Part shown: piece by piece, positions 34,040 through 45,984 of the stretch
Position numbering within the stretch: the stretch's first letter is position 1
Layout of the letters: each line of letters begins with the position of its first letter
Assembly: GCA_007258455.2 (NCBI GenBank)
Contig: VDFB02196175.1
Span: 22,980 to 86,979, forward strand
Reading direction: 5' to 3'
Source: Sequoia sempervirens
Taxonomy: Eukaryota; Streptophyta; Pinopsida; Cupressales; Cupressaceae
Length of the DNA stretch: 64,000 nt
Translations under genes and position numbers: made by a program
Notes under the pieces: generated by a model
Seen by the model: only the letters and a program-made list of their open reading frames with translations
Told to the model about the DNA's origin: nothing
The model's database searches: none

Positions 34040-34465
34040 ATATTGCACTAATTGTGCATGCATATAGCTGAAATATAGTGTCAATATGAGCTCCTTTAGT
34101 AAGAAACATAACTCCTCTAACCATCTTGCACCATCCACTCAAGAAAAAATAAAGCACACCCACATCATTTCTTTAATAGAAAGTAGGTTTTGAGTTAAAC
34201 CAAGGATATGAATTACACCATTTATACCCTTCACTCATCCATCAAGGAATTGAATCAAGACTCTACTACAACCAATAATATTTAGACGAGAATCATCTGT
34301 AAGGTACACCTTTCCACCATCATATTTTACATGTTTTGTGATCCAACCTTGATATGAGGTTATGTGAAAAGAGGAACTAGAGTCTATCAACCATGTACCT
34401 TTCGATGCATGAATAACCAAGGTAGCGATGAAAGCATCACCCTCATCTTGTGAGGATCTCATAGA
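34040..34465 (-). pseudogene. Copia-2 protease remnant
   Basis: 34235-34462 is open: GTWLIDSSSSFHITSYQGWI where copia proteases have WLIDSGASFHIT, so the catalytic loop D-S-G is D-S-S. YDGGKVYLTDDSRLNIIG follows. Beyond the stop, VIHILGLTQNLLSI and, in another frame, VRGVMFLTKGAH match the post-protease linker. Confidence 0.7.
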
Positions 34466-35342
34466 ATCATAATTAAAATATACCTTTCTTCTTCTTATTC
34501 TTCTCCTCTTCCTTACAATCTCTTATTCAATTTCGATCTTTATCATAGTTACAAAATTTTGCCTCAAACTTACTAGGATTTAGATCCCCCACAAGATTTG
34601 GATCTAGACTTATCTTGCTTCTTGTCCTTCTTGCATTTTTATTTGGATCTTCCATGAACTACTAGGGCCTCCTTACCCAACTTAGAAGTCTTTCTTCTTA
34701 TTTATTAAAAAATTAAAGATGCAACTACTTCATTCATCTTGAATTTGGTGGTAGTTCCCCCAATGTCCATAACAAGGTGGTCCTGTGAATTTGGAAAAGA
34801 ACACAAAAAATATATACACCAACCCTCCTCATCTATTTTCATTCCCATAAAGTGTAACTAGGTACTACTATACTAAAGACATCTATTTATTCAACCATAG
34901 ACCCACCATCCTCCATCTTGAGGGTATACAACTTATTTTTTAGAAAACAAATTATGATTTAAAGGGTAATAAATTTCTCCTAGCTTATTCTAAAGGTTTG
35001 TTGTAGTAATCTCCTCATGCACATTCAACAACATTGAATCAACTAAATTGAGTCTAATGAGATCCTTTATTTTTCTATTCATATTATTCTAATCTTCCTG
35101 TGATATAGTTGTAGGTTTGGATCCATATACTATAACCCATAGATCTATGCCTATGAGAAAATTCTCCATCTTGAGCAAACAACAACTCAAAATATATGCT
35201 TAAGAACTTCTTCATCTCTATCCTTGATATGCTACTCATCTCTTCCTACAATAAGATCAAAACCATCTTCATGCAAGCTCCCACTCAAATGAAGTTTAGT
35301 AATAAAAGCCCTTTACCCAACACCTATAACCTAAGGAAATTT
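34466..35342 (-). pseudogene. Copia-2 gag remnant
   Basis: Highly decayed. Recognisable: NEVVASLIF...SKLGKEALVVHGRSK near 34690, then a Lys-rich basic stretch and an impaired zinc knuckle near 34520-34560. Assigned mainly by position between PBS and protease. Confidence 0.5.
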
Positions 35343-35357
35343 GATTTTGATACCAAA
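35343..35357 (-). other. Copia-2 primer-binding site
   Basis: Minus strand TTTGGTATCAAAATC immediately inside the LTR, resembling the initiator tRNA-Met site with G-to-A changes. Confidence 0.5.
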
Positions 35358-35886
35358 TTAAGAGTATCACCAACCAAATATCTAGAATAATTTTGAAAAC
35401 TTAGAAATTTAGAAAACTCTCCACACAACCTCCATCTCAAGTACCTAGTATAAAGGAGATATGATACATAAAACTTTCATATGGTTATTAGAAAATCATG
35501 AACCAAAAACACCCAAAAAGTAGCACCCAAATCCTTAGCTTATTATCTCCAACCAAAGATGCCTTATTATGTTCCATAACACATGTCATAAGTTGTTCAA
35601 CAAATGTAACCCCCCCATATAGCTCTTTTATGTGTCCAACATATTTTTTTTATATTTCTTACAACAAAAGGCCCAAATTTCAAAGGCTATAACTTTTAAT
35701 TTGGGAGGCCAATTTGGAACCTTTTAAAAAATTGTAGAGCTTGAAGAGACCTATGAAATGATTACCCCTTGGAAGTAGTTCCAAACAACCAAAATATTTA
35801 TTTTGACTAAAAACAAACTCTATAGCCCAAAAAATGAGTTTTTCTATTTTATAACCCAAAATTCATACTTTTTTATAATTATAATG
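35358..35886 (-). repeat. Copia-2 5' LTR (partial)
   Basis: Non-coding stretch lying on the 5' side of the PBS in minus-strand orientation. It is abutted by the 3' terminus of LINE-A at 35887. No second LTR was found to confirm it. Confidence 0.4.
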
Positions 35887-36312
35887 TTTTTGATTATCAA
35901 GAAAAATAGGTTTTTATAAGGGATCTAAAACCTCAAAATACAAAATGTAGCTACAATATAATAAATCACAACCAACTAGCAGTAGCACAACAACTAACCA
36001 AGAGAAAACCGATAGACCAAAACAAAACTTAAAGCAAAAAAAATAGACTCTTTCAAATTCTTTAGGGTGTTTACTACCTCTAATTCCTATTGATACTATT
36101 TATCAACTGACATCATCAACTCTTCCTTCTCCTCATCAAAGGTCTTTTTTTTTTTCCATGAGTATGTGCACTAGGACCCTGCTCAACTTCCACCATCACA
36201 ATATTATCTTTTTCCTTGCTCAGATGCTCCTTCATTTTGCTATTGATAGATCTCCCACCAATCATCTACTCTTCCCTCAATTCTTGTAGTTTTTTAATGA
36301 GAATTTTTAACA

Positions 36313-37736
36313 CTATTTTTTAATGGATAATTGGCTAATATTCAAGAGATTTCCCATGTTGGATTTAACATCTTGAAACATATTTTCAATGTCCTGAATG
36401 AGATTCTCATGATCCACTTTAAGCTCCCAAAAAACATCCTCAACATCTGTGAGTTTTTTCTTTAAATCCTTCACCCCAGAGGAGGACTGGTCAATATCCT
36501 CATCAACAACCTTCGCCTCACCAACAACCTTCTCTTGCAAACCCCTAAGTTTGATATTAAATTTGTTAAGTTCTCTCAGGAACCACTTTGTTAATTTGAA
36601 ACTTCTTGTCATGTTGTCTCTTTCCACTCATAAAATATGAGTAATTGCTTCCTTGTCATTGATCAAGTAGTTGAAGTTTTTTGAGAAAGGATCAATCTTG
36701 GTAGCTTCCATTGAATTCTTAATTGGGCCCATCACAAGGGAGATACAAAAATCCATTCTGGCCTCCCTTTGCACCTGGGTAGTATCCTCACCCACCTTCT
36801 CCTTATCTTTAACACCAACCCCCCAAGGACCCTCCATATTACCCCTTCTCTTGACACTACCACCATCATCCCCATCTCCTATCTGAGACCCATCTGACCA
36901 AGATAGCACTTTTTTGGGACTCTTCTTAAGTAGAGCCTTTTTAGAGGGGGCTTTCCTTTTCTTCTTCCCACTTGAGGTTGATGAGGAAGAAGAGAGGGCC
37001 ACCACTGAGTCTGTCCCACCCTTAGAATCCATCTAGTCCTCATCATCCTCAACTGCTAAAGTATCAAAACCCTTATTAGATGACACAAAATGCTTCAGCT
37101 TCTTAGTCTTAATTTCCATTTCTCTTTCACAAGTTTAATAGGCAAGTTTAATTTGGCACACTACATAATAAGAAAGATCAAACCCTTGTGAAAAAATGTA
37201 GCACTAGGGTTGCTATGATTCATAGAAGCCTCCATAGAAGAAAACAAGAAAAAAGGAAAAGACACCAAAATTTTATGGAAAAAATGATTAAGGAAATTAA
37301 AATAAACACCCAATATTATAGTAAACCTACCATCAAGAGTGACGTATCTCATAATCATCTCTACAATTTCAGCCCAAATTGGTTTAATAGAAGGTCTTTC
37401 ATAGCCCCACAAATTCAACAACTTCACTCCTCTTTCATCTCCTTTAAGAAAGTGATTCAATGCCTCCTCATTAGCTTTCCTATCCTTTTTTTCTTCCCCG
37501 CATTTGGAGCCCGATAACCTCCATAATTTCAACTCCTCAGAAATGGTAAAATTGACACCATGAATAGTCAAAGTTCTCTCCTTCTAGCCACTCACAAATC
37601 TTCTAGTAGCTTCACATTCATACCCATTAAGTCTCTCCATGTAAGGGGTGAGACTACCCTTTCCAAAATACTCCACACCTTCAAATTCTCTCTTGCAGCC
37701 TTCGCAAGATGGTGACTCTACACGCTTCATTCCCAT
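36313..37736 (-). pseudogene. LINE-A ORF3 (conserved ORF downstream of RNase H)
   Basis: Starts at an ATG at about 37736. Blocks in order: a Cys-containing leader (SCEGCKREFEG), SLTPYMERLNGYECEATRRF, a TAG where Trp fits, HGVNFTISEELKLW, YERPSIKPIWAEIVEMIMRY, VTLDGRFTIILGVYFNFLNH, and FFHKGLIFLIM near 37165. After a frame change comes a Ser/Lys-rich linker (37032-36900) with KVLSWSDGSQIGDGDDGG. The last part, 36627-36313, is a strongly helical coiled-coil-like segment (LKKKLTDVEDVFWELKVDHE). It aligns with ORF3 of LINE-B. Function unknown; a structural or RNA-binding accessory role is possible but unproven. Confidence 0.6.
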
Positions 37737-37820
37737 CCTATCTTCACCACAAGCTCCCCCTTCTCAACAAAAAACTAATAGAGAGATAGAATACCCTCCA
37801 CACTTGAGAAGACTACAAAA

Positions 37821-38225
37821 TCACCCCTTTATTGGTATAAAATCCACCAACCTATTTCCATCCTTGAACACATGAGTAATCCTAACTTCATCAAAATTCT
37901 TTATCATGATTAGGGAATCATTGATAAGAGACTCGATCGACCAGCTGAGGGGGGTTGAAATTTTACAAGAAATTGATAATATTAAGTGAATTTCCCTCAA
38001 GCCATTTTTTTTAAAACCCCTTTCAAATACCAATTTAATGACATTAATGGCTGCTTTGACTTCAATTAAGTGGTTAGTTTGAGTGCCCAAAGGGAGTGTC
38101 ATTGTTGCTATAAGCCTACCCTCATCATCTCTTAACACACCCCACACCCAACATGCCCAAGGTTCCCCTTGGCCGCCCCATCAAAATTAGCTTTGATCCA
38201 CCCTTTAGGAGGTCTTCTCCAAGTA
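37821..38225 (-). pseudogene. LINE-A RNase H domain
   Basis: Begins WIKANFDGAAKGNLGHVGCG (first catalytic Asp in NFDGA). After a TGA and frame change it continues GVLRDDEGRLIATMTLPLGT and LIEVKAAINVI (catalytic Glu), ending VRITHVFKDGNRLVDF (H...N..VD). Plant L1-type LINEs often carry such an RNase H C-terminal to RT. Inactive through the frame break. Confidence 0.75.
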
Positions 38226-39060
38226 ACATTCTCTCTAGTTTTTTCAGAGAATTGAAGGAGAAAGATAAATATGAGTTAAGCTTCCACTTAGTAGCCACCC
38301 CAAAATCATACTTCACTACAAAAAAATTCAGACCAACCCCCTACCTATCCTGAAGCCTAACAAGGAAATTTTCTTTCATAGCTTGCTGGGTCTTTCAGAA
38401 CACAACCACCTCCTTGAGCTTCTCCCCTATAAAGACCCTATTGTTCCTCTCCTTTCAAATCCTCCAAGCAATATGAGGAGCTAACAAAGACCAAATCAGC
38501 TGAAGATAAGGATTAGAATAGGAACACACCCATTGATCCAAAAAATCCTCGAAGGAAATCAGAAACAACTAACCAAGGTTCCAAAGTGACAAGAGCCTAC
38601 CCCACACATCCTCTGAGAACTTGCAATTAAGAAAGATATAGAAAGCTTCAACATTTCATTCGCACAAAGCACATCTATTGGGTAGAGAAAACCCATGCTT
38701 ACAAAGATTATCAATAATTAATAATTTCTTCTGAACTAGGAGCCACGAAAAAATATGAATCTTGGGGATTAAAAACTTATTCCAAAGCCTACACTAAAAG
38801 GGAGGAGGATTAGGATTCTTAAAGAAAACTGAAAGCCAAAGTCACCATAAACCTATTACTCATAGAAGGAAACCAAATCATCCTATTAGACTTCTAGGTT
38901 GGGAAGGAATATGAATCTGAGATAGGAAAACTTGAAGAGGAGCTAAAGAGGGATTAAAAATTAGTAAGTTTTTCCACTGACACTCATGTAAATAGTCAAC
39001 AACCCAACAACCAAAGAGCCTTAAGCAAGAATATTTGAAATGATTCGCCCACTGTAATTC
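38226..39060 (-). pseudogene. LINE-A zf-RVT region
   Basis: Near 38650-38700 reads HGFSLPNRCALCE...VEAFYIFLNC, the C-x2-C...H/Y-x-x-x-x-C zinc-binding block (zf-RVT) that follows RT in plant LINEs. WRIxKERNNRVF near 38440 is the usual block before RNase H. Stops throughout. Confidence 0.65.
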
Positions 39061-40868
39061 CATAAGCGTCCCATTAGCACACCAAACATCCTCCCAAAAA
39101 AGAATCTGACTCCCATCCCCAAAAATCCATCTAGAGCATTCATTGATAACCTTCCAAGTAGGAAGAAAGTTCTTCTAGATACAAGAACCAACAAGGATAT
39201 TATCAACAACAAAAATATCTCTAACATTTCTAAACTCAACAAGGTATTTATTCTTTAAGATGGAAGACCAGCTAGTATTCTCAAAGAAAAGTCACCAAGT
39301 ATTTTTGGATAACAAAGCTAAATTAATTTTTTTGATATTCTTGATGCCTAGATCTCCCCACTTCTTAGGTATGCACACCTTGTCCCAGTTCACCAAAGGA
39401 ATTATTTTCCTTTCCTCATAGCCTACCTAAAGGAAGCACTTTTGAATCTTCTCCATCTTCTCAAACTTAACCAAAAATTTAAACAAGCTTAAGGTGTAAA
39501 AAGGTAAATTTTGTAGCGAGGCTTGAATAAGCTGCAACTCCCTCGCTTGAATAAGTAAAAAACATTTCCATCCAACCAAATTAGAATTAAAACGATTAAG
39601 TAGCCTGAGCCAAAGAGAATCAAGATCCTTAGTTGCATAGAGCGGGAGGCCCAGATAGGTTGCAGGGAGACTCCCCACTTTGCAATTCAAGATAGTAATC
39701 AACTTAGCTTGAAGAGGAAGAGGAGTATTGAGAAAAAATATATGACTCTTAGGAAGGCTAACCAATTGCCCCAAAGCTTTATCATAGCCCCCCAAAATAG
39801 ATTTGATAAACTTAACTTCCTTAACTGAGGCTTCACCCATAATGACAGTATCATCAACAAATTGTTGATGCGATAGAGGCCTACACAAAGAAGAAGGTTT
39901 AACACCTCCCAAAGAATTGATGAAACATTACATTGAATACATCTTCCCAATACTTCTGCCATAATAATGAAAAGAAAGGGAGAAATTAGGTCCCCTTGAT
40001 GAAGCCCACGGGAAATCCTAAGGAAGAGCCATTAATCAACAACGAGAAGCACATGGAAGAAACCATCCGAGAGATGATCTTAACAAATTTATCATCAAAA
40101 CCAAATCTCAATAGCACCTTATCCAAGAAACTCTAGTTCACTCTATCATAATCTTTGACAAAGTCAAGCTTTATGATAAAACCTTCCTTCTTGTTAACCG
40201 CTAGAGAGTGAATAACTTCATGAGCCATAATGATTGAATCTAAAATTTATTTCCCATGCACAAAACCATTTTGCTACTTAGAAATAAGAGAAGGAAGGAT
40301 ATCTTGAATCTTGACTGCTAGAACTTTAGAAAAAAATTTGTATATAGAATCGTAGAGACTTATAGGCTTAAAATCATTGAAAGATAGCATAATTTTTTTT
40401 TGGCACCAACACAAGAAAGGTTGAATTGAGTTCTTTCAACAATTTCCTGTAACCAAAGAAATCCTTAGTAGCATTAACAACATTCGAAGCATCAATGTCC
40501 CAAAAAGTCTCAAAGAAAAGAGGGAGAAATCCATCAGGGCTTAGGGATTTATTCCCTTCAAATGAAAACACAACAACCCTTACTTCCTCCTCTGAAGGGA
40601 TGCAGGTTAACTTCTTATTTTTATCCTTATAAATAATACCTGGAATGGACTCTAGATACATATCCTCGAAGTCTTGATTAAAGACCATGCCATCCTTAAG
40701 CACATTAGGAAAGTACTCCATAGCTTTCAAATAGATAAAATCTAGGTCCTCAATGACAAAATTATCCATAATAATGGATTTAATTCTATTAGCAACTTTA
40801 TGCTTCATATAATTAAGATGGAAGAATTTAGTATTACGGTCTCCACTCTTCAACCAAATTTCCCTCAA
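39061..40868 (-). pseudogene. LINE-A reverse transcriptase
   Basis: 40868-40374 is open: IWLKSGDRNTKFFHL, then SLSPDGFLPLFFETFW, then FLVLVPKK, the N-terminal LINE RT blocks. In other frames: RGLHQGDLISPFLF near 39985. In 39912-39427: HQQFVDDTVIMGEAS (FVDD catalytic motif), KSHIFFLNT, TYLGLPLYATK. The active-site Asp pair survives but frameshifts and stops break the protein. Confidence 0.8.
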
Positions 40869-40936
40869 CCTTTGCTTCCAAAAATATTCTTCTTTAGTAA
40901 TGACATCATGAAGGCGAGAGAGGAGACCATCTTCTT

Positions 40937-41922
40937 CTAGTTGCAGATCTTGACCTCCATACCATTACTTTGGATTTCATGTTGGACCTCATCAAGATGA
41001 TCCACCACCACTTTTTTGATCTGAAAAATCTGACCAAAAGATTCCCTATTCCACTTTTGAATCACTTTTTTAAAAAAGGAGAGCTTTTTAGTAACTCCAT
41101 ATATCGTACTATCATCAAATTTAATTTTCCACCACTCCTTTATGCAATTCCTAAGGTTAGGATGTTGTAACCACATTGCTTCAAATCTAAAAAAGAATCC
41201 TTTCTTCTTACCTAGTTTATCCACCACCAAAAAAATGGGAAAATGATCAGAGCCACATCTGGTTAAGGTAGATAAAGCACAAGAGTAGTTAAGAAACCAA
41301 TCTACCAAGACAATAGACCTATCCAACCTAACCTAGATCAGGTCCTTTCTTTCCCTTCTATTGGATGAGGTATAGAAATTCCCTTGTAGATCCAGGTCAA
41401 TAAGTGCATTATCATCAATAAAGTCCCTTAAATCATATTTTTTTATCCATAGGAGCCTATGGTCACCGTAGTTCTCATGATCTTTGAGGGGAGTATCAAA
41501 GTCTCCCATAACAAGCCAGGAAGAGTTTGGGAACAAAGGTCTTAGATACCATATTTCATTCCACAACCTCTTTCTAGTTCCTTTTAAATTTAGAGCATAC
41601 ACATTAGAAATAACCCAAGAAGTCTCATACTTGAGATGCAAAAACTAAGTCTCCACATGATTAGCTTTAGAAAAGAGTGTCATACCTCTTATAGTTTTAG
41701 GGTTCCAGAAGGTTGCAATACCACCTAACGCTCCATCCAAATCAAACCCATGAAACCCACAATATTTAAACAAGTTGTTCTTGAATTGTCAATTTTATCA
41801 CACATCATTTTAGTTTCTTGAATAAGTAAGAAATGCAGTTTGCGGTCCTAGATTATATTTCTTAGGAGGTCATGCTTATGAACATGGTTAAGCCCCCTGA
41901 TATTCCAAGAGACTATATTCAT
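40937..41922 (-). pseudogene. LINE-A endonuclease (APE type)
   Basis: ORF2 starts at the ATG at 41922: MNIVSWNIRGLN, then LLIQETKMM, the N-terminal motifs of L1 endonucleases. 41641-41333 has SSWLVMGDFDTPLKDHENYG (GDFN motif) and 41326-40937 has CGSDHFPIFLVVD (catalytic SDH). A TAG at Gln separates the last two pieces in the same frame; a frameshift near 41740 and others occur. The domain would nick target DNA to prime reverse transcription. Confidence 0.8.
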
Positions 41923-42479
41923 TTAATCTTGGAGGTTGTGTTCTTCAAGCACATATCAAAAGAGTTCTCTAAACTCCCTTAGCAATATCCTTCTTGCTTT
42001 CTTTTTCTCTATTTTTTTGGGATGAGGGTCTACCTTGTCCCTAACATCAAATCCACACTCTACATTTTATTTTTTCTATTCAATATACCTTTTGGTCCAA
42101 TAGGGGAGTTGAGAGACTTCTTCTTACTCTTCCCTTTAACCAAAATGAACAGTTCTTCTCTGGACCTCTAATCCTCTCTAATACCAGACTCCTCCTGAAA
42201 ACACCCTTCCAACACAGAGACCACCACCTTCTCTAAAAATTTAGGTGACATCTCAGAGCCATCCTTTGAGAGGATACCACCCTCCTTGAACTTACCATTA
42301 CACACTAAGGCATCTAAAGATAAAATGAGAATGGGGCAAAGCCACTTCCTCACTGTCCTCTCCCACCTCTAACTCCTATTTAGCAGGAGGGGAGGGACAC
42401 CCACCTTTCAAAGAAGGGGGTCCTTGAAAAGACCAACCACAAAAACCTCCTGCATCAAAACCCCACTCTTGCTTGAATC

Positions 42480-43330
42480 TAGAACCTCAGGAAGAGCCTC
42501 TTTCAAATTTTTCTTTTTTGAATCCAAATCTTGGGATTTAGCTTAAGAGCTTTGGATGGACAAAATTTTTCCCAATGACCCAACTTCTTACAATGGAAAC
42601 AGGAAAAGGGAAAGTTTCAAACTTTACTGCCTATTTCTATACCCCAAGGCTAGACTTTAAAGAGATAAAGTTAGGAAGAGACACCTTCTAATCGCCCATA
42701 ACATAGAGCCTGGAAAACACAAGCCTCCTAGAAATTGTCATATCATCAATGGTCAGAAGGATGCCAAAAGTACTTGCTATAACTTTAAAAATTTCTTCAT
42801 CCCAATATTCTAGAGGCAAACCAAGGAGTCTAACCCATACCGAAGCCAAGTTGAAGAATTACTTCGAAAGATCCAACCCTGGCTTCCAAGGTCGCAGGGC
42901 CAAAGTAGAGTTTCCAATGATCCAAGGACCCTTAGTAAAGACCCTTCCCATATCTTCCTTGCAAGATAAAGAGAAGGAGAAGAATCCTTTCACCATATAT
43001 GTTATAATCACTTGGCCTTTCAACGACCAATGTTTTTTGGCCCACGATATAACAACATTGATATTCGGTCTCGAATTGAGAAATTTACCAATGAGAGAAA
43101 AATCCATAAGAGAAATACTTTTTTGAGCTAAAGCATTCAAGATAGAAAGTGTCACCTCATTAAAAGTTAAATTCGAAACCACCACAACTAATGTGAAATA
43201 GCTCTTACCTTTTGGTTTGGAACCAAACAAATTAGACCATCGAGAGACAGGCTTGTCACCTAACCCCACCAAGTACAATTTTGACCATCCACACACAACC
43301 CCACACCATTTTCCTTATGTTATAGATGAG
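42480..43330 (-). pseudogene. LINE-A ORF1 (DUF4283-like with CCHC knuckle)
   Basis: DUF4283-type core: WAKKHWSLKGQVIITYMVKG, FFSFSLSCKEDMGRVFTKGP, LALRPWKPGLDLSK, a stop, then SVWVRLLGLPLEYWDEE. Near 42570-42610 there is an intact zinc knuckle CFHCKKLGHWEKFC (C-x2-C-x4-H-x4-C). This is the ORF1 protein that coats LINE RNA. Same domain class as LINE-E at 1-679 but clearly divergent from it. Confidence 0.75.
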
Positions 43331-43620
43331 ATGTCTGACCTTCCTCAACACAAAGAACCTCATTTTCCAAAACAACTAGAGACACCCCTTGAACACTGAC
43401 TCATGGCCCCCCATTGGGCCTTCACCGCTAGATTGACAACCATTCATCATTGCAACAATAGCTAGACCATTGATAACCAATATGAACTTTGTAGCTTCTT
43501 CAACCAAATTCAAATTCAAACCTAGAATTCTCGCTTCACCACTTGCTCCACCATTAACGTCCCCCTCCATCGCTCATATATCTAATTTGATGTTAGGAAC
43601 AAGGTTGAGACACATTTTCT

Positions 43621-44960
43621 AATAGTTTTGTAGGAAACATTCTCACACAATTTCCTTTCAAGTAGACTAAGAATTTCCCTCTAGCTTCATGTCTAGTGAA
43701 TCGGTTTTGGTGTGTCACCAAATTTGAAACCTTGTTTATTTTTAATTTTGATCAAAGATGCAAACATTAGGTTTAATGGAGGTAATATTAACTAGTCAAG
43801 GTAAGATAATTATTGGTCTGTGGTGACTAATCATGCTTTGTGTTAATATTTTGGTAACTTTTGTAGCCGCATCTTCTCCCCAAATTAAAATTAATAAAGA
43901 AATTTATTAATAATATCAGTTGTAAAACTATTTGTAACTGCCAGAAACATGATTATTCTTGGCTGTGAATACAAATATTCAAGGGGTGTGAGTGTTTGTG
44001 TATGAGTGCATAGAAAAAATATTATAGCATAGATTGCAAATTGAATGAATGTGTGAATGTGAACACAACTGTAGATAGTGCTATGAATGAATGTAACTCT
44101 GTAATTCTATTTTTTTGGATAATAAAAATATTGGACAACTATTTTTGTGGATGTAGCCCACATTGGGTGAACCACGTTAAATTTCTTGTGTTCTTTGTAA
44201 TTCATTTTTCATTATTTTTGTAATTTGCATTATAATTGATAATTATTATTGCTACAAGGCTATCGATAAATCCCAAAAATAACCATGTGGTTTAAAAATT
44301 AAACTATGATATCCAACTAACTGAGTTGTGTAAAAATTTCAAATGTTAATGTTTATGAGGAAGTTCCTGATGATTTTTTTTTGGTTATAACTAACAATAT
44401 CTTAAGAATTGGAGGATATGCCCACTAACTTCATCAAGATGTCAAAGCTTCCTATATGCTGGTTAAATGTGTTTGTGAAAACCAACATAAAAGATGGCAA
44501 GGATCTTCTTAATTGTTATAGTATTGACCACAAGAATGTGGTTAACGAACACATGTTTTAAAATTTAGCTCTTATGACTACACTCTTAGCATTGCAACAT
44601 TATTTTTCCCATGCAAGTAGTACAATAAATACCTATAATGTTTTTTTGTTGGAATAATAATACATAATTAATCATCAATTAAAAATAACAACAAATAAAT
44701 ATTGCATTCAGTAATTGAAAAACTATAAATAATAGCTACAAACTGAAAGAATTATCAAAATTACAATCAATGCTAGCAAAGTACACCATCACAATACCAA
44801 TTTTAACTACACATGGTCATATTTAAATGATTTAAATCAACTTGAACTATGTGCTATGATTGTGTTACAAAGTATTTTAGAGTTAAGAAAACTATAAGGT
44901 GAGTCCATTTAAAGTCATTCAATTGCTAGATTTTGCTAGATTTGGATGACATAATTTATT
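43621..44960. other. Intergenic DNA
   Basis: AT-rich, with no coding family or repeat recognised. Confidence 0.6.
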
Positions 44961-44974
44961 AATTTATGTTTATG
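44961..44974. repeat. Target-site duplication of LINE-C, left copy
   Basis: AATTTATGTTTATG, identical to 45750-45763. Confidence 0.88.
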
Positions 44975-45749
44975 CATTTTTTTTAAAAAGGGGGTAAAAA
45001 TTTATTGAAATTAAAGAATCAGTACAAAGAAAGGGGCCACAAGCCCACCAAAGGGAAGCCAACCAATAGAACGTCCCAAGAGGGGCCCTTCCAGAGAAAG
45101 AAACTACATATTCCCATCCTCCATGATTAACTTTTTCGGGGCTAGAGATTGCTCAGGGGACAAGAGTCCCCAATCACCCACATCCCACCTCTTTAAATCC
45201 TTAGAGGCCCATTTAGCCATAAGATCTTCCACTCTATTCCACTCCCTAGGAATATGAAAAAAGGAAATAGAGTCTAAAGAACAACAAAGGTTCCAAATCT
45301 ATCTAACCACTATGGCCAAGTGCCAATTAACTCCATCCAATCACCGCTCATTCAATATATCAACAACAATCTGTGAATCAGATTCACAAATAATCCTCCT
45401 CCAACCCAGGGAACAAGATCTTTTAATGGCGTGAAGAATTGCAAGTGCCTCCATAAGGTTGTTAGAATTCCGCCCCTTATAGGTAGAGAAGAAGAACACC
45501 ACACCTTCCATACTATCTCTGCCAATATCACCAATCCTCGTATACCCAGGATTCCCCCTAGAAGAGCCATCTGTATTAATACTTAGAGTCCCAAGAGGAG
45601 GAGGAATCCATTGCCCCTCCCTATGAATCCTCCTTTTAGTCTATCAAAGACCCCTACCCGTAGAGTACCTAGGTCTTCCATCCATTAACTCCAAATTCCT
45701 AACTAAAGCAACATCACCAGATCCACCCCAACAAAAAGGTCACATTTAG
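44975..45749 (-). mobile_element. LINE-C: 5'-truncated LINE (RNase H and 3' UTR)
   Basis: A 775-bp insertion flanked by the perfect 14-bp direct repeat AATTTATGTTTATG. The minus-strand 3' end carries an A-rich tail (T-run at 44977-44984 on the +). The body is the C-terminal RNase H of a LINE. Perfect duplication and modest decay suggest a comparatively recent insertion. Its 3' end differs from LINE-A and LINE-B, and no ORF3 follows. Confidence 0.88.
45190..45625 (-). pseudogene. LINE-C RNase H domain
   Basis: Reads LSINTDGSSRGNPGYTRIGD (catalytic Asp), NLMEALAILHAIK (Glu), RRIICESDSQIVVDILNER (Asp), a TGA, then VNWHLAIVV, a TAG, and FFHIPREWNRVEDLMAKWAS (His and final Asp region). All RNase H motifs are in one frame apart from two stops; the rest of ORF2 was lost by 5' truncation. 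Confidence 0.85.
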
Positions 45750-45763
45750 AATTTATGTTTATG

Positions 45764-45984
45764 TATTAATGATGTATTACTATAATTGTCTGTGGTTAAT
45801 AGTTTAGCTACTTTTTAGTTCTTAATGAATTCGGTAATTATTTGAATAGTTGAAAATAAATGACTTTAGAAGTTCAAATTTAACAATATAAATTTAACCC
45901 ACATAATATATTTTATATGTATTTTTATATCATTTGCAAATATAAATTTTTATTTTTATTTCTTTGTAATTTTTTTTATATTAA
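45764..45984. other. Intergenic spacer between LINE-C and LINE-D
   Basis: AT-rich, no features. Confidence 0.6.

Larger units (their letters stand above)
28743..35886 (-). mobile_element. Ty1/copia element, old and split by LINE-B (copia-2)
   Basis: On the minus strand from right to left: LTR (35358-35886), PBS, gag, protease, then after the LINE-B insertion GAG-pre-integrase, integrase, RT and RNase H to about 28860. Order and orientation are those of copia. Nearly every domain has stops or frameshifts. The left LTR was not found and LINE-A begins at the right edge. Confidence 0.72.
35887..43620 (-). mobile_element. LINE-A: near full-length LINE with ORF1, EN-RT-RNase H and ORF3
   Basis: Order on the minus strand: ORF1 (DUF4283-like plus CCHC), apurinic-type endonuclease, RT, zf-RVT, RNase H, then ORF3, ending at the same 3' terminus as LINE-B (TTTTTGATTA...AATAGGTTTTTATAAGGGATCTAAAACC, 35887-35930). 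About 7.7 kb. The 5' end is estimated from the end of ORF1-like sequence. A target-site duplication was not found. Many TAG stops at Gln positions, plus frameshifts. Confidence 0.75.

Noticed and set aside
43621..44960. Target-site duplication for LINE-A
   Set aside because: I compared the sequence before 35887 with this region and found no convincing match, so no duplication is claimed.
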